Notes: generated by a model not told the origin, from the letters alone. A stretch of 64,000 nt of DNA from an uncultured Bariatricus sp. (GCA_934307065.1 CAKRCD010000001.1:168507-232506); one strand, 5' to 3'; shown: positions 50,467-60,313, numbered from the stretch's first letter. Translations and numbers: made by a program.

Positions 50467-52425
50467 ATGGAACAAGCTTTTTTACCGATTAATCGAAAAG
50501 AGATGGAAGCACGCGGCTGGCAGCAGGTGGATTTCGTTTATGTCTGCGGTGATGCATACGTTGACCACCCTTCCTTTGGGCATGCTATCATTACCAGACT
50601 CTTAGAAGCACATGGCTATCGTGTAGGAATCATTGCACAGCCTGACTGGAAAGATAAGGACAGTATCTGCGTATTTGGCGAGCCAAGACTTGGTTTCCTC
50701 GTTTCTGCCGGAAATATGGATTCCATGGTAAACCACTATTACGTTTCCAAAAAGAGAAGAAGACAGGATTCGTATACACCGGGCGGAGTGATGGGAAAAC
50801 GTCCAGATTACGCTGCCGTTGTATACGGAAACCTGATTCGTCAGACCTACAAAAAGACACCGATTATTCTAGGCGGCATCGAAGCAAGTCTCAGAAGACT
50901 GGCTCATTATGACTACTGGTCCAACCAGTTAAAGCGTTCGATTCTATTGGATTCCGGTGCAGACTTGATTTCTTATGGAATGGGCGAACGCTCGATTATT
51001 GAAATTGCAGAAGCCTTAGATGCAGGAATTCCTGTTCAAGACATTACCTACATTGATGGAACGGTCTGTAAAGTCAAAGATTTAGACAGTGTTTACGATG
51101 CCATCCGCCTGCAGTCCTTTGAAGAAATGAAAGAAGACAAGCTGGCTTATGCACGAAGCTTTTACACCCAGTATTGTAATACGGACCCATTTTCCGGAAA
51201 ACGACTCATAGAGCCATACTCGGAGCATTTATATGTCGTACAGAATCCGCCTTCCAAACCTTTAACACAGATGGAAATGGATGACATTTACGCACTGCCT
51301 TATATGCGCACTTACCACCCGTCTTATGAAAAGGATGGCGGTGTTCCGGCTATTTCGGAAATCAAATTCAGCCTCATCAGTAACCGTGGATGTTTCGGAG
51401 GCTGCAGCTTCTGTGCCCTGACCTTCCATCAGGGACGTATCATTCAGACCAGAAGCCATGAATCTCTCATTGAAGAAGCGAAAACCTTCTTAGTTGACCC
51501 AGAATTTAAAGGTTATATCCATGACGTAGGCGGTCCTACCGCAAACTTCCGTGCACCGGCCTGCAAAAAACAGCTTACCCATGGAGCATGCACCCACAAG
51601 CAGTGTCTGTTTCCAAAACCATGTAAGAATCTGATTGCAGACCACAAAGATTATCTGGAACTGCTACGCCAGCTCCGTTCTCTGCCGGGAGTAAAGAAAG
51701 TATTTATCCGTTCCGGAATCCGGTTTGATTATCTGCTTGCAGATAAAGATGACAGTTTTCTGAGAGAACTTTGCAAATATCATGTCAGCGGGCAGTTAAA
51801 GGTTGCTCCGGAGCATGTTGCTGACCCGGTTCTGGAGATGATGGGAAAACCGGAGAACTCCGTTTACCGCACATTTTGTACAAAATATAAAGAGATGAAC
51901 GAAAAGCTCGGAAAAGAACAGTATCTGGTTCCTTATCTGATGTCATCCCATCCGGGTTCGACCATGAAAGAGGCCGTAACTCTTGCTGAATATTTGAGAG
52001 ATCTGGGCTATATGCCGGAGCAGGTACAGGACTTTTATCCAACACCGTCTACCATTTCTACCTGCATGTATTACACCGGGGTAGACCCAAGAACCATGAA
52101 GCCGGTCTATGTACCAAAGAACCCGCACGAAAAAGCAATGCAGCGTGCATTAATCCAATATCGTGACCCGAAAAATTATGATTTGGTAATGGAAGCACTC
52201 CGTATGACAAACCGAATGGATCTGGTTGGATTTGGTCCCAAATGCCTGATCCGCCCTAGGAAACTGCACAGAGAAATGAATTCCGGTTCTGAGCAGAAGA
52301 AAAATCATTTACCGAAACACAAAGGTCAAGAATCCCCAAAACAGGAATCCAAAAATAATGTACCGAAAAAGAAAGCAATCCGCAATGTGCACAAACAGGG
52401 AAAAGGAAAGGGGATTCGAAAATGA
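50467..52425 (+). CDS. YgiQ family radical SAM protein
   Basis: A 652-residue radical SAM protein of the UPF0313/YgiQ type. The N-terminal region has DFVYVCGDAYVDHPSFGHAII, then a radical SAM core with the cluster motif CFGGCSFC (about residues 313-320). A C-terminal Cys-rich segment contains KKQLTHGACTHKQCLFPKPC. The extreme C terminus is Lys-rich. The reaction is unknown. It overlaps the next gene by four bases. Confidence 0.92.
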   Translation: MEQAFLPINRKEMEARGWQQVDFVYVCGDAYVDHPSFGHAIITRLLEAHGYRVGIIAQPDWKDKDSICVFGEPRLGFLVSAGNMDSMVNHYYVSKKRRRQDSYTPGGVMGKRPDYAAVVYGNLIRQTYKKTPIILGGIEASLRRLAHYDYWSNQLKRSILLDSGADLISYGMGERSIIEIAEALDAGIPVQDITYIDGTVCKVKDLDSVYDAIRLQSFEEMKEDKLAYARSFYTQYCNTDPFSGKRLIEPYSEHLYVVQNPPSKPLTQMEMDDIYALPYMRTYHPSYEKDGGVPAISEIKFSLISNRGCFGGCSFCALTFHQGRIIQTRSHESLIEEAKTFLVDPEFKGYIHDVGGPTANFRAPACKKQLTHGACTHKQCLFPKPCKNLIADHKDYLELLRQLRSLPGVKKVFIRSGIRFDYLLADKDDSFLRELCKYHVSGQLKVAPEHVADPVLEMMGKPENSVYRTFCTKYKEMNEKLGKEQYLVPYLMSSHPGSTMKEAVTLAEYLRDLGYMPEQVQDFYPTPSTISTCMYYTGVDPRTMKPVYVPKNPHEKAMQRALIQYRDPKNYDLVMEALRMTNRMDLVGFGPKCLIRPRKLHREMNSGSEQKKNHLPKHKGQESPKQESKNNVPKKKAIRNVHKQGKGKGIRK

Positions 52426-53183
52426 GAATTGCCATCGTAACAGGTGCTTCTTCCGGACTTGGCCGGGAATTTGTCCGGCAGCTTGAAGCATTTTATAAAA
52501 ACTTAGATGAAATCTGGGTGATTGCAAGACGGGAAGAACGTCTGCAGCAGTTAAAAGAAACACAGCACACATATATCCGTATATTTGCCGGTGATATGAA
52601 ACAGGATTTGGTTTATAAGCAAATCCAGAATCGTCTGGAAAATCAGCAGCCTGATATTCGTATGTTGGTAAATGCTGCCGGTTTTGGTAAATTCGGTACC
52701 GTAGAAGAAATCTCTTTGTCAGAATGCGCTACCCAGACCGATATGATTGATGTGAACTGCCGCGCTCTGACAAAAATGGTGGGAATCTGCCTGCCATATT
52801 TTTCAAAAGGAAGCCGGATCATCAATCTGGCAAGTGCTGCGGCTTTCTGCCCGCAGAGCGGCTTTGCAGTTTATGCTGCTACAAAGGCCTATGTTCTCAG
52901 CTTTTCCAGAGCACTTCACGCAGAGCTGAAGGAGAAGGGCATCTATGTAACTGCTGTCTGCCCGGGTCCGGTAGAAACGGAATTTTTTGACGAAGCCGGT
53001 AACTCAGGCAGTCTCACGAAAGAATCTTTGATGGCCCGCCCTGAGGCAGTGGTATCTCAGGCCCTTTCTGATTCACGGTGCAAAAAAGAAGTCTCCGTCT
53101 ATGGTATCATGATGAAGGGCGCAGAAGCAGCAGCCAAGCTGCTTCCACACAGTCTTGTCATCCAGATGATGAAAAAATTATAA
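52422..53183 (+). CDS. Short-chain dehydrogenase/reductase
   Basis: A 253-residue SDR enzyme. The cofactor motif VTGASSGLG is at residues 5-13, NAAGFGKFG follows, and the catalytic Ser and Tyr-x3-Lys (YAATK) are present, then CPGPVETEF. The C-terminal GAEAAAKLLPHSLVIQMMKKL resembles lipid-metabolism SDRs, but no substrate is assigned. It starts within the stop of the radical SAM gene. Confidence 0.93.
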   Translation: MRIAIVTGASSGLGREFVRQLEAFYKNLDEIWVIARREERLQQLKETQHTYIRIFAGDMKQDLVYKQIQNRLENQQPDIRMLVNAAGFGKFGTVEEISLSECATQTDMIDVNCRALTKMVGICLPYFSKGSRIINLASAAAFCPQSGFAVYAATKAYVLSFSRALHAELKEKGIYVTAVCPGPVETEFFDEAGNSGSLTKESLMARPEAVVSQALSDSRCKKEVSVYGIMMKGAEAAAKLLPHSLVIQMMKKL

Positions 53184-53201
53184 AAAACAGGGGGTATCAT
53201 C

Positions 53202-53777
53202 ATGAAATTACATAAGGGAACTGCCGGATATATTTCCGCAAAAAAAAGACAACTGGCATTTATCATCGGAATGGTGGCTGTCATTGCCATTCTGCTTCTC
53301 GCCGCTGGATATTTCGTTTTTAACACAAGACTGAATATTCTTTCCGTGCTCGCAGTTATCATCTGCATACCAATCTGCAGAACACTTGTAAATTTAATCA
53401 TGCTGATTCCGCACCACACAGTCAGTGAACAAATTGAAATGGAATTGTCAGCAGTAACGGAAGATTTAACCGTGTTATATGACTTGGTAATTACCAGCGA
53501 GAAAAAAGCCATGCAGGTTGATGCACTTGTCATTTCACCAACTACCATCTGCGGTTATACCAGTTCACCCCAGACGGACACGGAATATGCCTCCGTACAT
53601 ATCAAAAATATGCTGGCAAAAAACAATATTGAGAAAATGACCGTAAAAATTTTCAAAGATTATACAGCATTTAAGAGCAGAGCAGAAGGAATGGAAAATA
53701 TTGTGTCTGTGCAGCATCTTCCTTCCCATGAAAGAGAAGAGGAGATTGCACAGATTATCCAGGATATCTCACTCTAA
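53202..53777 (+). CDS. Unknown protein with two transmembrane helices
   Basis: A 191-residue protein I do not recognise. Residues about 20-42 and 47-67 are hydrophobic helices after a basic start (KLHKGTAGYISAKKRQ). The rest is soluble, mixed alpha/beta: IEMELSAVTEDLTVLYDLVITSEKKAMQVDALVISPTTICGYTSS, then MLAKNNIEKMTVKIFKDY. GGGGG lies before the ATG. It stands between the SDR gene and a pseudouridine synthase in an apparent operon. Confidence 0.8.
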   Translation: MKLHKGTAGYISAKKRQLAFIIGMVAVIAILLLAAGYFVFNTRLNILSVLAVIICIPICRTLVNLIMLIPHHTVSEQIEMELSAVTEDLTVLYDLVITSEKKAMQVDALVISPTTICGYTSSPQTDTEYASVHIKNMLAKNNIEKMTVKIFKDYTAFKSRAEGMENIVSVQHLPSHEREEEIAQIIQDISL

Positions 53778-53814
53778 GTATTTATTATAAATTCAGACAC
53801 ACAAAGGAGCAGAC

Positions 53815-54849
53815 ATGAAGAAAATCATTGTCTCAAGTAATGAAGCAGGACAGCGGATGGACAAGCTTCTGGCGAAATATCTAAGTGAAGCTCCCAAAAG
53901 CTTTTTTTACAAAATGCTACGCAAAAAAAACATCACATTAAACGGAAAAAAAGCACAGGGAAATGAAAAACTGGAAACAGGCGACGAAATTGTCTTCTTC
54001 CTGTCTGACGAAACCTATCAGAAGTTTGCAGGAAAGCCCGATTCATCCATGCAGCTTCTTAAGCAGGCGGCTCATTTACCGAAAAGCGTACCTGTACTCT
54101 ATGAAGATGAACATTTGCTATTTTTAAATAAACCAGTTGGCATGTTATCACAGAAATCAAAACCCGATGATTTTTCTTTGAATGAATATGTGATAACTTA
54201 TCTTTTGCAGAACGGCACATTGACAGAAGAAGAACTGACCAGCTTCCGTCCGTCCATCTGCAACCGGCTGGATCGTAACACCAGCGGAATTGTCGCAGCC
54301 GGGAAAACCCTGAAAGGACTTCAACAGCTCAGTGAAATGTTCCGCAGCCGTACCATGGAAAAGTATTACCTGACGATTGTTTCCGGTCAGGTTACAGAGC
54401 CCACTTATATCCATGGATATTTGAAAAAGAATGAGAAAACCAATAAAGTAACGGTTAAGAAAACACCGTTTGAAGATGCCATGGAAATCGAAACAGCCTA
54501 CAGGCCGCTTGCTCATACGGCAAGCTATACTTTATTGGAGGTACATCTGATTACCGGACGCACCCATCAGATTCGTGCACACCTTGCCTCTGCCGGGCAC
54601 CCGGTTATCGGAGATACCAAATACGGAAATCAGGAGATGAATATACAACTGAAGACAAAATATCATTTGACCGCACAGCTCTTACATGCGTGGCGCATGC
54701 ATTTTCCTGATACAAAAGAAACAGTTTGTACGGAAGATGCACTTTCCGGTCTTAACGGCAAAACAATTTATGCTCCGATTCCGGAAAAGTTTAAGAAAAT
54801 CATAAAAGGAGAAGGTATTCGATGGGAACATGGAACTCAAGAGGGTTAA
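53815..54849 (+). CDS. Large-subunit pseudouridine synthase, RluA family
   Basis: A 344-residue enzyme. An N-terminal S4 domain (about residues 10-75, GQRMDKLLAKYLSEAPKSFFYKMLRKKNITLNGKK) precedes the synthase domain with VGMLS, the catalytic Asp in NRLDRNTSGIVAAGKT, and ITGRTHQIRAHLASAGHPVIGDTKYG. The target nucleotide within RluC/RluD-like enzymes is unclear. AAAGGAG precedes the ATG. The 3' end overlaps recU by 28 bases. Confidence 0.94.
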   Translation: MKKIIVSSNEAGQRMDKLLAKYLSEAPKSFFYKMLRKKNITLNGKKAQGNEKLETGDEIVFFLSDETYQKFAGKPDSSMQLLKQAAHLPKSVPVLYEDEHLLFLNKPVGMLSQKSKPDDFSLNEYVITYLLQNGTLTEEELTSFRPSICNRLDRNTSGIVAAGKTLKGLQQLSEMFRSRTMEKYYLTIVSGQVTEPTYIHGYLKKNEKTNKVTVKKTPFEDAMEIETAYRPLAHTASYTLLEVHLITGRTHQIRAHLASAGHPVIGDTKYGNQEMNIQLKTKYHLTAQLLHAWRMHFPDTKETVCTEDALSGLNGKTIYAPIPEKFKKIIKGEGIRWEHGTQEG

Positions 54850-55364
54850 GAGGCTCTACATTAGAAGATTTCATCAATCGGACCAACGAAAAATATCTCT
54901 CCATGGGGCTTGCACTTATCCAGAAAATTCCAACTCCCATTACACCGGTGCGGATTGACAAGGAGCACAGACACATTACCCTTGCCTACTTTGACCAGCA
55001 AAGTACAGTAGACTACATCGGTGCAGTACAGGGGATTCCCGTTTGCTTTGATGCCAAGGAATGCAGCACAGATACTTTTCCCCTTCAGAACCTGCACGAG
55101 CATCAGGTAACATTTATGCAGAATTTTGAAAAACAGCAGGGTATTTCCTTTCTGATTATTTCATTTACGAAACGAAATGAACTGTACTATATGCGTTTTT
55201 CCGAAATATTATCATTTTGGGAACGGGCGCAAAAGGGAGGACGGAAAAGTATCCGTTACGAAGAACTGACACCTGAATTTTTTATCCACATGAAGGGCGG
55301 TGCATTCATTCCTTATCTGGATATGGTCCAAAAGGATTTAGAGCTCCGCGATACTATTTTATAG
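54822..55364 (+). CDS. recU: Holliday junction resolvase RecU
   Basis: A 180-residue resolvase that cuts four-way junctions during recombination. The start NSRGLRGSTLEDFINRTNEKYLSMG and the core KIPTPITPV, VDYIGAVQGIPVCFDAKECSTDTFPLQNLHEHQV include the active-site Asp-Glu-Lys residues of the family. In Bacillus recU neighbours ponA, but not here. AAAGGAG lies upstream, inside the RluA-type gene. Confidence 0.93.
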   Translation: MGTWNSRGLRGSTLEDFINRTNEKYLSMGLALIQKIPTPITPVRIDKEHRHITLAYFDQQSTVDYIGAVQGIPVCFDAKECSTDTFPLQNLHEHQVTFMQNFEKQQGISFLIISFTKRNELYYMRFSEILSFWERAQKGGRKSIRYEELTPEFFIHMKGGAFIPYLDMVQKDLELRDTIL

Positions 55365-55375
55365 AGGAGAAAACA

Positions 55376-56659
55376 ATGAGTTATAAGAGACTGATTCCAT
55401 GCATTTTTATTGCAGACGGAGCAGCTGTCACATGGTTTAACAATACAGAAGTGCTTTCATCTGACGTGGTCGGACTTGCCAAAGAATACAGCAACCGTGG
55501 AGCAGATGAACTTTTAATTTTTAATCTGGCTGAAACAGATGAAGAAAGCGACATTGCACTGGATTTAATCGGACAAATCAGCCGGGTTATCAAAATTCCT
55601 ATGATTGTCGGAGGAAATATCAAAGAACTGGACGATATCCAACGTATTCTGGACACAGGTGCAAAGCGTGCCATCCTGAATTTTTCTAAGCCAAATTCCG
55701 TGAAAATGGTCAAAGATGCCACAAAACAATACGGAAAAGAAAAATTGGCTGTTTCTTTAAAAAGCTTCGACGAATTATTTAAAAAACAGAATATCATCCG
55801 GGATTACAGCAGTGAACTGATTTTCATGCACCGGCTGGATTTAGATTCGGTTATGAATGTAACCGACATTCCCTGCATTATCGTAACCGATACCATGGAA
55901 GAACCGGAATTATTTGAAATTCTGAAGTCACCGGGAGTAAAAGGACTTTCGGGTAGATACGTCAGCCGGTTGAATATGGACTTTGAAGATTATAAGAAAC
56001 GCTGCAGTGAAGAAGGCATTCAAATGACTGCCTTCGAAAGTATGATGGAATTTTCGGAATTTAAACTGAATGATGAAGGTTTATTGCCGGTTATCGTTCA
56101 GAATCAAAAAACATCGGAAGTTCTTATGGCAGCTTATATGAATGAAGAAGCCTTTGAAAATACGATTAAAAGCGGACGAATGACCTATTATAACCGTGAG
56201 ACAAAAGAAATCTGGGTCAAAGGTAATACATCCGGTAATTATCAGTATGTCAAATCACTTACTATAGACTGCGACAAAGACACACTCCTTGCTAAAGTGG
56301 AGCCCTTGGGTCCTGCGTGCCATACGGGAAATCCATCTTGCTTCTTTCAGCCAATTGCAGGAACCGGAAGAAGAGAAGTATCCCCGCTCCAGATTCTGGA
56401 CCGTATGCATCAGAGTATCATTTACCGGAAAGAGCATTTATCCGATGAAGCACATGCCAATGATATTCTGAACAACGGTGTAGATAAAATTCTGAAAAAA
56501 ATCGGAGAGGAAGCGACCGAGTTAATCATTGCCGCGAAAAATGCCAATTTGAATGATGCCAAACATGAAATTTCCGATTTACTGTATCATGTCATGGTTC
56601 TTATGGTAGATCGGGGAATCGAATGGGAAGATATCGCTGAAGAATTTGATAAAAGATAG
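55376..56659 (+). CDS. hisIE: HisF-like/HisI/HisE three-domain fusion
   Basis: A 427-residue protein. Residues 1-215 look like a HisF barrel (YKRLIPCIFIADG, VVGLAKEYSNRGADELLIFN, IPMIVGGNIKELDDIQRIL), but the two HisF catalytic Asp positions are Phe11 and Lys129. Residues 218-325 are HisI (phosphoribosyl-AMP cyclohydrolase) with zinc Cys at 299, 315 and 322. Residues 340-427 are HisE (phosphoribosyl-ATP pyrophosphatase) with GEEATELIIAAKN. The active parts catalyse steps 2 and 3 of histidine synthesis. No other his genes are nearby. Confidence 0.92.
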   Translation: MSYKRLIPCIFIADGAAVTWFNNTEVLSSDVVGLAKEYSNRGADELLIFNLAETDEESDIALDLIGQISRVIKIPMIVGGNIKELDDIQRILDTGAKRAILNFSKPNSVKMVKDATKQYGKEKLAVSLKSFDELFKKQNIIRDYSSELIFMHRLDLDSVMNVTDIPCIIVTDTMEEPELFEILKSPGVKGLSGRYVSRLNMDFEDYKKRCSEEGIQMTAFESMMEFSEFKLNDEGLLPVIVQNQKTSEVLMAAYMNEEAFENTIKSGRMTYYNRETKEIWVKGNTSGNYQYVKSLTIDCDKDTLLAKVEPLGPACHTGNPSCFFQPIAGTGRREVSPLQILDRMHQSIIYRKEHLSDEAHANDILNNGVDKILKKIGEEATELIIAAKNANLNDAKHEISDLLYHVMVLMVDRGIEWEDIAEEFDKR

Positions 56660-56672
56660 GATGTTCTCTGTA

Positions 56673-56710
56673 AAGAAGTCATATACTTTTGATATATGGC
56701 TTCTTGTTTA
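56673..56710 (+). terminator. Terminator after hisIE
   Basis: AAGAAGTCATATA (56673-56685) pairs with TATATGGCTTCTT (56693-56705) with one T-G wobble, around CTTTTGA. TTT and later T-rich sequence follow. Confidence 0.75.
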
Positions 56711-56739
56711 TGTTATATTTTTATACGGAGGTATATTCT

Positions 56740-56997
56740 ATGAATGAAGCAGAAAAACGTCGTGCAGAATTATTAAAAAACACAAGAAAATTATACGACA
56801 CCCGTTACGAACCATGGCCGGTTCATCAGAGATACCTGTCATCTGCTTTCCGGGAGGAGGAAGAAAAGCATCCCGAGCATTCTTCCCTCAGTGTCCGCAT
56901 TTTTCTCAGTCTGCTACTTTTTCTTCTCTGTATCCTCGCTTCTCAGTATGAGGAACACTTGTATTTTGCCATTACAAACTGTATAATGAGCAAATAG
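56740..56997 (+). CDS. Small membrane protein of unknown function
   Basis: An 85-residue protein. A charged N-terminal half (NEAEKRRAELLKNTRKLYDTRYEPWPVHQRYLSSAF) is followed by one transmembrane helix (about residues 52-68) and a short outside tail. ATG 56740 has GGAGG eight bases upstream; an in-frame start at 56689 lies in the terminator and is rejected. I do not recognise the family. Confidence 0.7.
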   Translation: MNEAEKRRAELLKNTRKLYDTRYEPWPVHQRYLSSAFREEEEKHPEHSSLSVRIFLSLLLFLLCILASQYEEHLYFAITNCIMSK

Positions 56998-57025
56998 GAC
57001 AAATTGTGTCAGAAAGAGGAAAACA

Positions 57026-57727
57026 ATGCTCCAAAGAAAATACAATGGAATAGATTTGAAATACATTGCCATGGTTACCATGTTTATCGACCATATAGGT
57101 GTAGTTTTTATTGAAAATACAAAGCTGTACGAAACAGAGACTTTTCAGATGCTGGATGTCTGCATCCGCCTGATTGGCCGGATTGCATTTCCTTTATTTG
57201 CATTTTTACTGGTAGAAGGATTTCTGCACACAAGCAATCTTCGGAACTATGCCCACAGACTGCTTATTTTCGCATTTATCTCAGAAATTCCTTTTGATCT
57301 TGCCGCATTCGGGAAACTAACTCTGGCTCATCAGAATGTATTCTTTACCCTTTTCATAGGACTTCTTGTGTTAAAGGGACTAAAGCTTGCTCAGGAAAAA
57401 GCTTCATCCATCGCTGCTTATTACCTGATATCCGGTGGCTCGGTGATTGCCGGGTGCCTGGCTGCGTATTTCTTATCCGTTGATTATTCTTATATGGGAG
57501 TGCTGCTGATAGTCATTCTTTACATGTTCCACGATACTCCTAAGAAGCAGTGTATTGTTGGTGCAATTTTGTTCAGCTACGAACTGACCTCCGTTTTTTC
57601 TTTTATCATGATGTACCGCTATACCGGACAAAAAGGAGAGACGAGGCTTCCAAAATATGCATTTTACGCATTTTATCCTGCTCATCTTCTTATATTATGG
57701 GCAGTTAAAATGCTTGTTATAGGATAA
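57026..57727 (+). CDS. TraX family protein
   Basis: A 233-residue polytopic membrane protein. GIDLKYIAMVTMFIDHIGVVF is the TraX start, then RLIGRIAFPLFAFLLVEGFLHTSN and RLLIFAFISEIPFDLA, with about six hydrophobic segments. F-plasmid TraX N-acetylates pilin. Chromosomal TraX homologues are common in gut Firmicutes and likely acylate other targets. No other conjugation gene is near. AGAGGAAA precedes the ATG. Confidence 0.9.
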   Translation: MLQRKYNGIDLKYIAMVTMFIDHIGVVFIENTKLYETETFQMLDVCIRLIGRIAFPLFAFLLVEGFLHTSNLRNYAHRLLIFAFISEIPFDLAAFGKLTLAHQNVFFTLFIGLLVLKGLKLAQEKASSIAAYYLISGGSVIAGCLAAYFLSVDYSYMGVLLIVILYMFHDTPKKQCIVGAILFSYELTSVFSFIMMYRYTGQKGETRLPKYAFYAFYPAHLLILWAVKMLVIG

Positions 57728-57759
57728 ACTTAGATAAAAACCAATCAGAAGGAGAAACT

Positions 57760-59625
57760 ATGAGAAACTTAGCTTTAAGCGATGAAATATTACTGGAGAT
57801 TGAAAAACCGGCACGCTACATCGGTAATGAAATCAACAGTGTGATGAAAGACAAAGAACAGATAGATATCCGTTTTGCCATGTGCTTCCCGGAAGTTTAT
57901 GAAATCGGCATGTCCCATCTTGGACTTCAGATTTTATATGACATGTTTAACCGGCGGGAAGATACCTGGTGTGAGCGTGTCTTTTCCCCTTGGGTAGATT
58001 TGGACAAGGTTATGCGAGAAAAACAGATTCCACTCTTTGCCCTAGAATCTCAGGAACCGGTAAAATCTTTTGATTTTCTAGGCATTACCCTCCAGTTTGA
58101 AATGTGTTACACGAACATTTTGCAGGTTCTTGACTTATCCGGCATCCCGCTCCACTCATGGGATCGTACCATGGATGATCCCTTTGTAATCGGAGGCGGT
58201 CCATGTGCTGTCAATCCAGAACCCCTTGCAGACTTTTTTGACATGTTCTACATCGGTGAAGGTGAAACTTGCTACGACCAGCTTTTGGATTCCTACAAGA
58301 TTTGGAAAAAACAAGGTGGAACCCGCCGGCAGTTTCTGGAAATGGCAGCAGAAATTGAAGGAATTTATGTTCCGGCTTTCTATGATGTTACTTATAAAGA
58401 AGATGGAACCATCGAAAGCTTTCTTCCAAACAATGCACATGCCAAAGAAAAAATACGACGTCAGGTTGTGTCGGATATGTCAACGACAACGTACCCGTTA
58501 AAGCCGGTAGTACCATTTATAAAAGTAACCCAGGACAGAGCGGTATTAGAAATCCAGCGAGGCTGTATCCGAGGCTGCCGTTTCTGTCAGGCAGGCATGA
58601 TTTACCGTCCTACCAGACCGCGCTCTCTGGAAATGTTAAAAGAGACTGCCCATGCCATGATTCAGAATACCGGACATGAAGAAATTACCCTCAGTTCCTT
58701 AAGCTCCAGTGATTATAATGAATTAAAAGAACTGGTTACCTTTCTGATTGATGAATTTAAATCAAAGGGTGTAAATATTTCCCTTCCGTCTCTCCGTATT
58801 GACGCATTTTCACTGGATGTGATGAACAAAGTTCAGGATATCCGTAAAAGCAGTCTGACCTTTGCCCCGGAAGCCGGCACCCAGCGTATGCGAAATGTCA
58901 TCAACAAAGGATTGACTGAGGAAGATATTATTAACGGAGCAGGACAGGCATTTGAAGGCGGCTGGAATAAAGTAAAACTGTACTTCATGCTTGGACTTCC
59001 TACTGAAACAGAGGAAGATATGGAAGGAATTGCCGTACTTTCCGATAAGGTGGCAAGACGGTATTATGAAATTCCGAAAGACCAGAGAAATGGAAAATGT
59101 CAGATTACCGCAAGCAGCTCTTTCTTTATTCCAAAACCGTTTTCCCCGCTTCAGTGGGCAACCATGTTTCCATCGGAAGAATATGTCCGACGTGCAAATG
59201 TGGTGCAGGAGGCGATGCGTAATCAGTTAAACCGCAAGAGCCTGCGCTATAATTGGCACACAGCGGAAATTACCGTATTAGAGGGTGTTTTTGCCCGCGG
59301 TGACCGGAAGCTTTGCAAGGCGCTGGAGTACGCTTATCGTTCCGGCTGTATTTATGATTCTTGGAATGAATACTTTAAATATGATGCATGGTTACACGCC
59401 GTTGATGAATGTAACGTTTCTATTGATTTTTATAATCTTAGAACCAGAGGAGCAGATGAAATTTTCCCATGGGATTTCATTGACTGCGGTGTAAGTAAGA
59501 AATTTCTCCGCCGGGAATGGGAAAAGGCAATGAAAGGGGATGTTACCCCGAACTGCCGGGAACAATGTTCCGGCTGCGGTGCGAGAATTTATGGAGGAGG
59601 TGTTTGTTTTGAAAGTCAGAATTAA
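57760..59625 (+). CDS. B12-binding-type radical SAM protein (TIGR03960 family)
   Basis: A 621-residue protein. The N-terminal half has CFPEVYEIGMSHLGLQILYDMFN, resembling a degenerate cobalamin-binding domain. The radical SAM motif CIRGCRFC lies at about residues 268-275. The C terminus ends with Cys pairs (REQCSGCGARIYGGGVC). AGAAGGAG precedes the ATG. In Clostridia it always precedes the DUF2344 gene, as here with a 17-base overlap. The modification it makes is unknown. Confidence 0.93.
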   Translation: MRNLALSDEILLEIEKPARYIGNEINSVMKDKEQIDIRFAMCFPEVYEIGMSHLGLQILYDMFNRREDTWCERVFSPWVDLDKVMREKQIPLFALESQEPVKSFDFLGITLQFEMCYTNILQVLDLSGIPLHSWDRTMDDPFVIGGGPCAVNPEPLADFFDMFYIGEGETCYDQLLDSYKIWKKQGGTRRQFLEMAAEIEGIYVPAFYDVTYKEDGTIESFLPNNAHAKEKIRRQVVSDMSTTTYPLKPVVPFIKVTQDRAVLEIQRGCIRGCRFCQAGMIYRPTRPRSLEMLKETAHAMIQNTGHEEITLSSLSSSDYNELKELVTFLIDEFKSKGVNISLPSLRIDAFSLDVMNKVQDIRKSSLTFAPEAGTQRMRNVINKGLTEEDIINGAGQAFEGGWNKVKLYFMLGLPTETEEDMEGIAVLSDKVARRYYEIPKDQRNGKCQITASSSFFIPKPFSPLQWATMFPSEEYVRRANVVQEAMRNQLNRKSLRYNWHTAEITVLEGVFARGDRKLCKALEYAYRSGCIYDSWNEYFKYDAWLHAVDECNVSIDFYNLRTRGADEIFPWDFIDCGVSKKFLRREWEKAMKGDVTPNCREQCSGCGARIYGGGVCFESQN

Positions 59626-60313
59626 ATTTCGTAAAAATGGTGTAATGAAATTCATCGGTCACCTTGATATTATGCGCTTCTTCCAGAAAGCATTACGGCG
59701 TGCGGACATCCCGGTAGCATTTTCCGGTGGTTTCAGCCCGCATATGATTATGTCCTTTGCCAATCCGCTTGGAGTGGGCCTTACCAGTGATGGGGAATAC
59801 TTTGACTTAGAACTGACAGAACCAATTTCCAGTAAAGAAGCAGTGAACCGTTTAAATGCACAGATGGCAGAGGGTATGGAAGTGCTCAGTTTTGTACAGA
59901 TTCCGGATGATAAAAAGGCGAAGGGAATGTCCATCGTTGCAGGAGCAGATTATTATTCTTATCCAAAATACATTTCTTTCCCGGAAAACTGGAAGGAAAA
60001 ACTTCAGGAGTTTTATGCACAGGAAGAAATTCTGGTATGGAAAGCGACCAAAAAGAGCGAAAAAGAAGTCAATATAAAATCTATGATTTATGAACTTGCT
60101 CCAAGAGACAATGGAATCTATATGAAGGTTGCAGCGGGAAGTGTGCAGAATCTGAAGCCTGAACTGGTAACAGATGCTTTTGCCTCTTATCTTGGGCTGA
60201 CCGATTGCATATTCGCACATCACCGGCTGGAAACCTATGCCAATCAGGGAACAGAAGAACATCCTGAATTTGTACCCCTTGACAGTCTTGGAACGGAGAT
60301 CATCTCATGTTAG
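59609..60313 (+). CDS. DUF2344 protein (TIGR03936 family)
   Basis: A 234-residue protein, start predicted at TTG 59609 with GGAGGAGG eight bases upstream. The N terminus KVRIKFRKNGVMKFIGHLDIMRFFQKALRRADIPVAFSGGFSPHM is the DUF2344 signature. It resembles a domain fused to radical SAM proteins elsewhere, so it probably works with the upstream radical SAM protein. It overlaps the RNase gene by seven bases. Confidence 0.92.
   Translation: MKVRIKFRKNGVMKFIGHLDIMRFFQKALRRADIPVAFSGGFSPHMIMSFANPLGVGLTSDGEYFDLELTEPISSKEAVNRLNAQMAEGMEVLSFVQIPDDKKAKGMSIVAGADYYSYPKYISFPENWKEKLQEFYAQEEILVWKATKKSEKEVNIKSMIYELAPRDNGIYMKVAAGSVQNLKPELVTDAFASYLGLTDCIFAHHRLETYANQGTEEHPEFVPLDSLGTEIISC

Noticed and set aside
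57026..57727. TraX as evidence for an integrated conjugative element
   Set aside because: No other transfer, relaxase or integrase genes are present, and chromosomal TraX homologues are common in gut Firmicutes.
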